Shown here: positions 17,501-26,800 of the stretch, piece by piece
How the letters are laid out: each line of letters begins with the position of its first letter
Numbering within the stretch: the stretch's first letter is position 1
NCBI RefSeq assembly: GCF_034424315.1
Contig: NZ_CP139972.1
Location: forward strand, 1,984,001-2,048,000
Direction of reading: 5' to 3'
DNA from: Chitinophaga sancti
GTDB lineage: Bacteria > Bacteroidota > Bacteroidia > Chitinophagales > Chitinophagaceae
Length of the DNA stretch: 64,000 nt
Notes under the pieces: model-generated
What the model was told of the DNA's origin: nothing
The model's input: only the letters and a program-made list of their open reading frames with translations
The model's database searches: none
Program-made: the position numbers and the translations under genes

Positions 17501-20018
17501 TCGGCGTCGTTAAAATCCTGAACTCCGTCCGCCAGTATAAATACAGCACATTGATACTCTTTTCAAGGGCGGTATCCTCTGCGGTAAACAATGCATACTG
17601 ACCACCAGGACTTACGTCTTCCTTCAGGGTTTTTTCAAGGTCGGTACATGGATTGGTGGTACAGTTGCTGCGCAAAGAGACACAGTTATTATATAAGGTC
17701 GTATACAGATTATTCGCATACGCATCAATCGTAGTCGTCAGTTCAACGCCATCCTTGCTCAAACGGTTCTTTACTGCTGTGGTAAAAGCTGTCTGGGTAC
17801 CCAGGGAAGTCAGACAGGTCGTACAATCGTCAAAGCAGCTCTTCATGTCTTTGGACTGAAGCGCTGTATTGATATAAGACCATTTGCTGTTGAGAGTCGT
17901 ATTCTTATTAATATAATCTGTCGTATAGGCATCCAGCGCACTGGATGATAAACCCAGTTCATAGGTGACATAGTACTCCCCGATCTTATCAAAGGTTGTA
18001 CTGAAGGTGCCGGTGGCTGTGCCGGTAGCACTGCAATCACCGGTCAAACTGCCTACAGGTATAGTTTCATCATAAATGGGTTTATTACAATCATCCGTTA
18101 CACGGATATGTAAGTTATAATAACAGTTGCTACAAATCTTCACGCCATTTTCATCGAAAATCTTTATCAGCTTCTCTGCATTATAAGTAAAAGAAACAGG
18201 GCCTATTATTGCTGCTGCATAAGAAGATGTCGCACTCAGTAACAATTTGCTTTCATCAAAGGTAAAATCCCTTGGTTCAATCAGTAAAAAAGTCTCCTGC
18301 TTAGGATCTGGTTTTGAGGAAAGTGCATCCAGGTTTGACGGCGCATCACCTGCCAGTGCCGTCGCTATCGTCTTCCCGGAAGCGTTCTGATAATTAACGG
18401 CTACCTGACCGTTACCATCAACCGTCATGTTCTTCAGGTAATGGTTCGCATAACCAACATCATTACCAAACATCCGATCCAGTTCCCATTGTGCCGGCTT
18501 GGAATAATATAAATAACTCGCTTTACTCACGGTATTGTCCGGACCAGGCTGAAAGAGTGCGCCTACCCCCCCCCTAACAGATACTCTGTTTGTATTGTCT
18601 GGGGTATACAAAGTCACACTGAATGGATAACCGCCGGCATCTGCGATAAAATGGCTCTCCGGACGACTCGCATCTGCCAAAAACTCATTGCTGGATGAAT
18701 AATACTGACCGGCGCCGGATGAGGATCCCATTGCATCAGGCGTATTGATACAATCTGAACCGCTCCCATTTATATTGGACCACCGATAAGTACTCCCGGA
18801 TGTCGTTACATGCTGACCAGAATAATATTTTAAGATATTATTATTAATAGTATAAGGTAAAATACTTACCTGAGGTCGACCAAATTCATCATACAGGTTC
18901 TCCTGTATCAATACTTTCTGATCGCTGTTATTCAAGGTGATTGTCTGGCGGTTACGCAGACTTCCGTCAAAATAACTTACTACCTCTTTCTTCTTCCCGT
19001 CTTCGGAATATGCCGCACTATACAACCAGTTGAACTTCGGTTCATGCAAGGTATTATCGTCAAGCAAAATAACAGCACTCACAGTGCTTCCCCCAGCATC
19101 CATCTTATAATCCCAGTCACCTTCCTCCCGGATTCCATCTGCCATGTATGCTGTTCGGACACGGACAAGCAGGTATTTCATATAGTGAACCAGCGAAATA
19201 TCATAATATTCCTGCTGAAGCGTAACACGCGTGGAATTGTTTCGAAACATCTTTGCCAGCTTTGCTGCTGATATACCGGTGCCTTCATCACTTAATATCT
19301 TGCCGTTAGCGGACAACTCATCTACAAACGTCCACTCAAGATCATACTCCTCCGCGTAAGTCACCTTATCCCAGGATATAGAAGCTACCCCATTCTGCGC
19401 AGAAGCCAACGTTGCAGCCCTGAGCACGGCAGCATTGAACGTACCAGCTTTCCCACTTGATGGTAATACAATCTTTGGTACAATATGCGTTGTATCTGCT
19501 TCGTAAGATCGCTCAACTATTACCTGACCCTGCAACCGGAAGGCAGCAGGAAGCTGATCTCCAAGTTCTTCGCTGGTAATATCATTGACCGTCAGTTTCA
19601 TCTTATAACCATTCCTGAATCGGTAAGTCGCATTCGCCTGATAATTGATTCCTCTGGCTGTATCATAACTGATCTCAAGCTTAATATGATCATCTATAGC
19701 TGGATCAGACTGATCAGGCGATGACCAGTATTCTACTTTCAGGTCAATTGTACACTTAAATTTCTTCTGTGGTATGGCGGAAGAATCCCGGTAAAGAGAA
19801 AATATTACTATATCGCTGACAGTTTTATTATGGATCTTTTCCCAGTCATAAGCGCTGTTAAGGAATTTCTCATCCTTTACAACAAGAGTATCTCCTTTTT
19901 TGATCGTACCCTGTTTCTGATGCTGATATGATTCAATCCCGGTATAAGCATGGGCGGACAGCATACTGAGAAGAATACAAATTGTTATTAAAGTCCTTTT
20001 AATAAATTTCCAGTCCAT
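11577..20018 (-). CDS. Giant secreted RHS-repeat protein with C-terminal metallopeptidase-like toxin domain
   Basis: This 2813-residue protein has a signal peptide (residues 1-25, ending SAHAY). A DUF6443-like entry segment lies near 353-390 (YFDGSLRNRQTITLNN). A long Cys-containing middle follows, then an Ig/Calx-like region (about 1063-1145) and a concanavalin/LamG-like domain (about 1670-1845, with WTHVVFQGA and SVYVNGKLC). YD repeats run from about 1890 to 2480 (YRYDQLNRLKAM, YDGNGNILSL). The RHS core is at about 2520-2582 (YRYGYNGKEND, IGRWMSVDPLA, NPIFFRDPDGRE). After the core, the 230-residue variable tail contains IMIHEAIHAMIG, with HEAIH at residues 2702-2706, a zinc-metallopeptidase signature. 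RHS proteins form a beta-cocoon around such tails. It is the sixth gene of the operon starting at 32279. Confidence 0.93.
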   Translation of the reverse strand: MDWKFIKRTLITICILLSMLSAHAYTGIESYQHQKQGTIKKGDTLVVKDEKFLNSAYDWEKIHNKTVSDIVIFSLYRDSSAIPQKKFKCTIDLKVEYWSSPDQSDPAIDDHIKLEISYDTARGINYQANATYRFRNGYKMKLTVNDITSEELGDQLPAAFRLQGQVIVERSYEADTTHIVPKIVLPSSGKAGTFNAAVLRAATLASAQNGVASISWDKVTYAEEYDLEWTFVDELSANGKILSDEGTGISAAKLAKMFRNNSTRVTLQQEYYDISLVHYMKYLLVRVRTAYMADGIREEGDWDYKMDAGGSTVSAVILLDDNTLHEPKFNWLYSAAYSEDGKKKEVVSYFDGSLRNRQTITLNNSDQKVLIQENLYDEFGRPQVSILPYTINNNILKYYSGQHVTTSGSTYRWSNINGSGSDCINTPDAMGSSSGAGQYYSSSNEFLADASRPESHFIADAGGYPFSVTLYTPDNTNRVSVRGGVGALFQPGPDNTVSKASYLYYSKPAQWELDRMFGNDVGYANHYLKNMTVDGNGQVAVNYQNASGKTIATALAGDAPSNLDALSSKPDPKQETFLLIEPRDFTFDESKLLLSATSSYAAAIIGPVSFTYNAEKLIKIFDENGVKICSNCYYNLHIRVTDDCNKPIYDETIPVGSLTGDCSATGTATGTFSTTFDKIGEYYVTYELGLSSSALDAYTTDYINKNTTLNSKWSYINTALQSKDMKSCFDDCTTCLTSLGTQTAFTTAVKNRLSKDGVELTTTIDAYANNLYTTLYNNCVSLRSNCTTNPCTDLEKTLKEDVSPGGQYALFTAEDTALEKSINVLYLYWRTEFRILTTPTEYNANKFELEDGTVMSANDEACTLSMILHHWKPEWAAQFIKYHPEYCALRFCQANSDNLRWEEKVTNIATISDIPTMLPGAVYSTTSFRWLADKDPAFDNVLNGYRESFIADITNYTTNVLGITQVGTKSLVGYVDYMLYCADNSGNTNANNNPLPNTNNWSTCAPVETCRIADLEWRMYRDKYIELKEKYYAKVRGTSTYCGGLCAVGDTISYATATGTCPQLSAFTIQPGDAACTNLQSLKVTYTGAPLTSTVTLSLYYPSGYDGLTQVSSVQFVAGQTEAAFCIDNGIDRNTVLVRGISCRPDGIDNGGGSTTFDCDAAKALSNFSLSVVRDGLTYDPSTGISNWNCIMTYSGPTIPSGASLIVGVEFSFHENPGAKIYTYTFTGSTRSLTFVLQGVSQATGTIEGSACSNPNPTTPTTPDPVNTGCETALKYKISRINNATYSNAGISTDTLALAAQVTATLTQSVKENCEAQAEVWMTQLDECLQGETDYETSKTKIKAKLIELCKIGGDMNHQSGASTTPSGKSTSEGYTSFKQVLTGLLSTHTINMVCNPWLLDAPYPYYTNMQATSKSIAKSTADICSKLSSLKTDYNTSNGSSSVSFYQWLVNTYGTAMTLTEAEFTRLQNSCSNCRYLLANDMTLPVFLDPSSTGAITPIEYQEVKTQMTNEIGGWLNAEHANYEHVFATYMNHQLGFTLSYSDYKDYEDKLAANPSSFTMLCNAPVFSTVTVNPYSCTEELLDDAVSTGTVIYNDYISAEKKKFRKEYIAYCSGVKPNLQLTTNEQLYHFTLYYYDQAGNLVRTVPPEGVHLLDAGLQTQIDGARDNLGGNCTFDGPVSNSQKESALTALTAALSSTSARSLELWLYNGSSSGSQFLATSSGQQYLINACVSGRYLHLDIYTLSSTTSEVIITASVHTIADMQGALPLKPWTHVVFQGALLNANSLSVYVNGKLCPVTTTDQASGDCGWELAPGSYPENFANVKQLRIYDRLLSGAEIAANAAEPCMSYASLYRTALEGSKVYRGRFNVPSAGSETTTSAGSLSETQYTPIYPAHGLTTSYAYQSLGGVRIQKSPDGGLGRFWYDNLGRIIASQNAEQALTGKYSYTVYDGQSRTKEVGLKTGGNTPGAVSFIAATAVSTFQNSGSNSQIVQTYYDEPYAGFTNTQENLRKRISAITYKDAATDNPQQITYYSYDQLGNIKTLWQQLKDLDLKQIDYKYDLVSGKVNTVRYQYGDDKTDKFYYGYVYDADNRLIKSLSGINSVSSDGWEIENARTDAFYRYYLHGPLARMELGHDQLVQGVDYAYTIQGWLKQVNSQYLSPSSDMGGDGLASTDRSVVAPDVFGYSLDYFEGDYKPLDITKTPPLSWTKGAAGEVGTSLYNGNVSHSTVGLSQFNNVVGYSYRYDQLNRLKAMRQHSLINNTATWNAGTAGEKYKEDYTYDGNGNILSLLRNGSGINGQSVLMDILTYGYNKDAAGNLLDNKLLQVTDAVSNSGYTVDMTSQANNNYIYDKIGNVIKDVVGGISNIEWNVYGKIKEITKTDGSKISFKYDANGHRVYKQYTHNDITEKAWYIRDALGNTLAVYEKVNDGPVYWKEQALYGNSRIGIWNGNVSMSGTEANTNWDAAGNKRYELSNQLGNVLVTIGDQLSSDNQAVIYSAQDYYSFGMLQPDRQFAINEYRYGYNGKENDNQVKGNGNQIDFGARVYDSRIGRWMSVDPLASKYPEIAPHVFTLNNPIFFRDPDGREVIPGKDFLASPWANIYKKMSDNTQFQKMIKNYKGSKTINLNLGVDETKIINNATAYTTVTDRRPSAANLKLMGTASGEINYSLSKLSSKAERNDGAETTIYTRSFTEIGRAQIMIHEAIHAMIGTTIGEKDDNNHNAVASHRQMLVDGLKEYNTKYKLGYSDEDLEVLSWQGLEASDGYKNLIQGFADKNKTTVKEEGEKFKDKMFKLSWKEEGTEVKKNETPATTN

Positions 20019-20028
20019 AGGGTTAACA

Positions 20029-20808
20029 TTAATGGTTGATTAGTTCATAATCTTTTAGTGAAGCTACTGGTATAGGTACTTCACCATATTGAAGTAAGTA
20101 ATGTTCTGGCCTCAAAAGTTCACTTATAGCTTTTGATGGTTCGAATTTCTGTACCTGTATAGTAATCAGCTTATCTTTATTAAAATCTCCAGGATACATT
20201 TCATCCGGCATCCGCATTTCGGTCTTCACTATCCATCCAGTACTATCATAAGTAAGTGAATAATCTCTCATGGAGATATGAGATGGATTAGACATAGTGA
20301 TCGTCACAAAACCGTTAACACTACTCCTGGTAATTTTAAATCCTTCTTTACTCATTCTATTGACTTCAGCATCAATTGGAATAGCCATTGGGTTTTCTAC
20401 CTGCTTCGGAGCGGACAGAAAAATCTCTTTTGTATCATGAGAAATTGAAAGATAAAAAGTGTTTAGTGAAACCATTTCATCCTTACCCAATCTGTAATAC
20501 ATATTATTTCCAGAACGGGTATACAAGTAATTGCTTTCCATATTATTCAAACTATCCTTCAAATCCTTCACCCGAATACTACCTTGTATAGTATAAACAC
20601 TCATTGAATCCAGCTGGTGAGAAACTGTATATAATTCTTTCAGAATGGTCTGCTCCTTACTGTTATTTTCAGGAATCACCATTTGTGATGTTTCCTTTTT
20701 TTCCTCCCTGCGTTGCAGCAATGCTGGTATTCCGGCAACAGCAGCTGCTGTCGTAATCAATACAAGTAAAGTCGCCAGTACCTTAAAATTGTTTTTATTG
20801 ATAATCAT
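20029..20808 (-). CDS. Membrane-anchored or exported 259-aa protein of the RHS operon
   Basis: An N-terminal hydrophobic segment (about residues 9-29) is followed by a polar, beta-rich domain. It could be a signal anchor or an uncleaved signal peptide; no lipobox is visible. The body has LDSMSVYTIQGSIRVKD near residue 70 and a Pro-rich switch around AIPIDAEVNRMSKEGFKI. I do not recognise a family, although the general plan resembles LolA/outer-membrane lipoprotein carrier-like folds. It lies 10 bases before the RHS gene and 12 bases after the 2480-aa gene, so all three are co-transcribed. A chaperone or assembly role between the two giants is plausible. Confidence 0.75.
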   Translation of the reverse strand: MIINKNNFKVLATLLVLITTAAAVAGIPALLQRREEKKETSQMVIPENNSKEQTILKELYTVSHQLDSMSVYTIQGSIRVKDLKDSLNNMESNYLYTRSGNNMYYRLGKDEMVSLNTFYLSISHDTKEIFLSAPKQVENPMAIPIDAEVNRMSKEGFKITRSSVNGFVTITMSNPSHISMRDYSLTYDSTGWIVKTEMRMPDEMYPGDFNKDKLITIQVQKFEPSKAISELLRPEHYLLQYGEVPIPVASLKDYELINH

Positions 20809-20820
20809 GGTACAGGTTTT

Positions 20821-23800
20821 TTAACGTTTATGATATGAAGAACGATTTTCCTTTATGGTCATAATACCTCTTTCTGTTTCTTTCTTCACCCGAATCAATG
20901 CCCCTTCCTCATCATACTCATAAAAAGTTGCATAGTTATTCTCATCCATCTCTGCCATTAACTGCATATTTTTATCGTTATATGCATAAGACTTCAACTG
21001 ACCATCATATGGGAATATCCTAATATCATCAATTGAGGTTTCTGATGACAATCTTTGAATTTTGATACCAAAAGGTGTCATTTCAGTTATACCCACATCT
21101 ACAGGCAAATCAATTGTTCCTTCTACAAGTTTCCATCCATCAACTATTGTTTTAAGAGATAAGGTAACAACCTTGAGACCTGGTAACAACTGCAAGCGAA
21201 TACCTGGAGTCTTGCCGGTAAGATCAGTTCCATTTCGTACCCATGCTGAAAAGTAATACTTTCTGCTTGTCACCGGGCTAAAGTCACGTAAACCAAGCCA
21301 GGAGTCTATACTTCTATAATATTCTCCCCACTGATTGTTGTTGAGGTAAATACCTGGTTGATGCTCATTGCTATATATATAACTCCACAAAGACACTGAA
21401 CTATCAAGCTTCATACTATAGTTACCAGAATGTGCATTTTCAATATCCAATGCAGATGCATAAGAATCTCCCAACTTTCGTCTAATATCAAATTGATCAG
21501 GACGACAAGGCAACGCATTATCACAACCACTGTTGAACACATAGTCTTCAAATCCATCGTAGAAGATTTCTCGTTGGCGCATATTTAATCCTACAGCAAG
21601 CGGCAGTTTATTTTTAAACCCATAACGCACCCCACTATATTGATTCAATGCGTCTTTACTTTCCAGCGGATGGGAGGATTCATCATAAAGTGTAGTTGTT
21701 GTATTCGTTACCCAACCGGCATTCGCACTCATATTCCATCCACCGTTATAATACCAGAACGGATAGAATGTAGCATATTGCCCCTTATGACGAATATCCA
21801 CACCAGCTGTTGTTTTCGTAGGCAGATCCTGTCCGGAGCGGTCAGACAGCCAGGCCATCTCCTTGTACATCAGCCAATTGCCCAGATAACCAGTCAGATA
21901 AGGATTCAGTACATTACCAGCTGGAATTGCTGGACAACCAGGAGAATCATCACAGATATTGATGGATCCCTGCCCGCACTTGAGGTGCTGATAAAGGATA
22001 TTACCATTGGCATCTTTTACATATGTATCGTAAGGCTTGGAACTATTCACCAACTGAATGGTAGAGAAAATCGTATCCAATGTATGTGCTTTCAGTTCAG
22101 CAATCGTGTTATCATACACTTCCAGACCAACTGAACGCTGGTTAAACTGATCCACGATATTCTGTGCCTCGATAGTAACAATGTGATTACCGGAAGACAG
22201 GAAGCGCGGACGTACCTGCCAGTAAGAATAATAACGGTGGTCATTGTCATTCACCATGACATGCTCTTTCCAGAGTGTACCATCTATATAGATACGGACG
22301 TTGTTATCCACGCCATAACCGATATAGTATACCTTGCCAACCGGTATTTTTACACAGACGTTCATACCAATCCAGTTGTTGCCCCAGCTATTATTCAGCC
22401 ATACACCGACAGCATTTAACCTGCCACAACCTGATGTGTAATTCGGCGTAACGGCTGCACTGGCGGATACGCGTGAAATCACGGTACCATTACCCGGATC
22501 TGTGGTAGGCACATCCGTCAGGTCATCCGTTGGAATATGTCCTCCTGTACCCTGGTCATAAGGATCTACCCCATCACAACGGTAACCCCAGAACGGATCG
22601 GCCCTGACACTGTCTACCACCTGCCCGGCGCTATTAAAGAACAGCGTACCCCACTGACCATAAGTCGGGTTGTTGCTACCTCTTACAATGGTTAAACCTG
22701 TCTGGTTATCCATCGTGGTTGGTACGGTACATGCCTGACCATCTGCGCTCAGGGTATAACCATCCGGACAAGCCTGTTTAGGTTTGTATCCACAGTTAAA
22801 TGTGCCATCACATTTAGTCAGCGGCATCCCATTATCGCATCTAAAGCTTTGGGTACCTCTGTTATCATCACCATCTGTGTAATACAACACCTTATTCGGA
22901 TCGGTTAACAGCTGTACAGAGCTATAAATACGTTCTTTTTCAATGGTTTCTTTATCACCAGCCACCAGCGTTGCTTCAGAACTATTATATATTTCAAATG
23001 CGGCAGACATATTTGCCTCTGCATTTGCCGCATCCATACGGATAATATGTTTACCAGATTTTGCTATTGTAAATTTCCTGATTCTCCATGCTTCATAGAA
23101 GCTTTCACTACCCCCACGGAACTGCGGCTGTACATCCACTTCATCAATTTTTAACCGCATTGCATTATCTGCCGCGTAACCAATAAAATAGGTACCTGCA
23201 GGAATATCAATACATTTTTCTACACCCCACCAGTCATGCAATGGTCTTTGTTTCAACCATACGCCAGCTTCAGCAAGACGACCACAGCCAGTAGTACAAC
23301 CCATCCAGTAATTGGCTGTACTTGTTTTATAGTGCCCATCCGCTTTGTATTCAAAGAAGAAAGCGCCTCTGTTGCCATATTTTCTATGCTTATCTCCTGG
23401 CACCAGATCGAAGCCTGCTACAGGCGTAGGCTTATACATACATTGTGTACCATCGGCTGTCTCTTCATATCCATCCGGACAAGAACCTGGGTTCTGACAC
23501 ACAGCCGGTTGTCCCCATGCATCTGAGTACAATACGGCTGTAGCATTAATTACATTATAACCGGAAAGCTCTTCGTTGCTGATGATCTTCAGTTTATTAG
23601 CCACCACCGGATTCTTCAACAGCGTCATATTGGTTGCATTAGCGCCGAGCTGGTTACGATAACCGGAACGGAACACCTTCATGGTACCACTATAGTCCTT
23701 GATCGTACGACCAGACTGGGAGATAATACGCAATGCAGCCGTAGAGCTGGTACTGGTCGGAGACTTGATCACCCACAGGCGGATACCTGTGTAAAGATCT

Positions 23801-26800
23801 ATCAGCTCATCGCCGGGAGACAGGAAAGACGCGTATTGGGAAGGTACTGCACTGGAAGAGATTCTGAAATCCTTCATCACCATACCCAGGTTCTGATATG
23901 CCATACCCATCTGCTTATACATCCAGTAAGCAGGTATGCTCACGGAATAAACAGGATCGTCAAATTCATTCTGGGTCTGTGTCAGCACAGGTTCACCTGT
24001 ATATTTATCATACAGTAATGTCGTACCTGATATATTGGAACCATTCAGCTTCTTGATTGTCTTAGACAGTATACCAGTATACTGGATTGTCTTCAACACA
24101 GAAGCACCGCGGAACTGGCGGTAATCGGTGTTGCTGGATCTGGGCCAGTGAGGAATCGGCACAGGCCATCCCCAGATAGGCACAACATCCGCACCGAGGT
24201 TGATACTAGTACCAGAGTTACTTAACTCTGATTCACGCATGTCCGTGAACATTTCTATATCGCGGCCTATCACCTGGTCAGTGGTAATATTACCATTTGC
24301 ATCCACTACATCTACCACGTTGGTGAGGCGTTGTGTACCACCATCTTCTGTTGTATTATAATAGTATTCATTTGCACTCACCTCCTGCCCAGACTGGTTA
24401 AATACCCTGTCGGCTTTAGGCTTGCCATGCATATCGTTCAGGATAATGGAATAACCCTGTGACATGGCCAGTTCATAGGTAGATTTACCACCAAAGAACG
24501 TTGCCCATGAATTTGGCTTATGCAGATATTTATCCAGGCCAGTCTGCTGTACGATAACAGGGAACTCTTTTGCTGTATAGAATTCAGCGGTTGACCAACC
24601 TGTTTTATTTTTAGTGTCCACTGTTCCATCAGCAGTCAGGTTACGTACTGTGACCTGTCTGTATATCACCTGTGGTCCGGGGAATAAGGTTTCGCCCATT
24701 GGCTCTTCCAGGTAGAAATAGTTATTCAGGCCCCACTTCACATTCTGCGTATAGTTCACAGGCATACGCATCGGGTTTTCATCCCCGCCACTTGCTGGTT
24801 CATATGCAGCCACACCACTACTGATGGTTTTGCCCTCTTCCTGAATGGTATATTCATATTCCTGTCCGTAAATAGCAGCCTCCTGATCAGTGGCCATGGT
24901 ATTCCATTCATCAGACAGTTTCACGCGTTTTACCCTCAGACCACCACCAATCTTTTTACCTGCACGGATTACAACCCTGGCAAAGCTTTTCTGCAGATTT
25001 ACCTGGCTACCAAACTTCTTCCTATATGCTTTCTCGTTAAAATTCTCCCATAATTCTGAAAGCGTCGTAATAGAGGTCGCAATTGCCTTTACAGCCGTAA
25101 TAACAGGTAAATCGCTGTTGATACGGTTGATGTAGCCCGGATAAGCGTAGCGCTGGTATTCCATCCTCATTCTCTGCCACACTGCGCCGATGAGCGGGTT
25201 CACGGTCACCCCACCATCTGTATCATTCTTGAATGTAACAGTGGCTGTAGCGCCACTGATGGTGACAGCACCTACCGCAGCATATACAGGTACAAAATCA
25301 AATTTGGAATCTGTAGTGGAATTCGGATCGTCTGTTACATTCACAAATAGTTTTGTGTACATATAGTCTGATCCATCCAGATATTTTGTCTTAAACCAGG
25401 CCAGCACATCTGCCGCATTGGTAGCAGGAACGTCATCCGGAGCAGTACCCAGGTCTATTAAAAACTGTTTTGCATCACGAAGAGAGGTCGTAGTATTTCC
25501 ACTGCCATCTTTCATGTCTGTAATCTTCGACATGACCATTGACCGGCGGTTCTGTACATAAGCATAGTCATCCGCCTCATAGTCAACAGATATTTTACCA
25601 CCTGTAGGCATTTGTATTTCTGACAATTGCCACATGCCGGCATCTACCGCAGCAGCGGCGGCATTCTGCACCGTATAAGGGAACTCGTCGTTCAGTAGGG
25701 AGAAACCTGCGGTTGCGTTATCGGTAGAACGTTTCAATGTACCCCAACGGTCAGTCAGCAAAGATGCATATCCATGATCGTTATTATACTTGAATGAATA
25801 ATAATAGTCTTTACCTCTGGTAGAATTGCCATAAGTAAAATAAACGGCATCAAGGGTCAGTTTACCACCACCACTTGTAGAAGTATTAGGAATACCTTTA
25901 CAGAGCGTGTAGCTATAATTAAATTTGACAGTTTTAATCGGCGTTGTCATATCGCTCTTTGCATACAAGCGAATTTCTTTCAGGTATTTCTGCTTTACCG
26001 ACTTGTCTAATACACCCAATACGTTGTATCCCAATCCATCTTCTCTGTCGCCGGTAATGAAGTAGGCGACCATGGTTTTGGATTCGATAGAATGCAGGTA
26101 GCGAAGTTCTTTTGTACCATATACATAAGAACCCTTATCATCATCCGGATCGGCTCTCAGGCCCGGGTTATACTGGGCAGAATCACCATACGGCGTACGC
26201 CATTGGTAGTCGCCATTTACTAAAGAGTAGTTAAATTTATAGGCAGTACCTCTATCGTCTTCAGTAATACCATCATTGGTAACATCCACATAGTCGGGAG
26301 ACAGGATCTGGGTAAGTAACCACGAAGTCGCATACGCTGGCTGTTCCTGTCTGTTATAATATTCGTCAGAGATAGACTGACCACGGCTATTCACTGGCTT
26401 ATGTGTCGGGTTGCCGGCAGCATCTGTGACCAGTTTAATTTTTTTGGTAGATGTATTCAGACGGGAGGCATCTGTTGCAAAGCTCACTTCAACCTGCTTT
26501 TTATTGTATACAGGCATACCATACACCAGTCTCTTACCATCATTGGTCGTTTTTATAATCTCAGAGATATGATCTGGTTTTCTAAATTTGTTTACCCTGC
26601 TTTCTGTTGCATAAGTCAGGGCTTTACAGGCACCGGGAATTGAATCCGGGTTATCAATAAAACGGTAAGTATGTAATAATGAATCGCCACCACCGGCCAG
26701 ACTCATCTCTCCTGCCAGCATAGGCATAACAGGTGATTTCCTGATCTGACGGCCATTGCGTTTGTATTTCCCTGTGGCCGGATATACACTTGATCCTTTT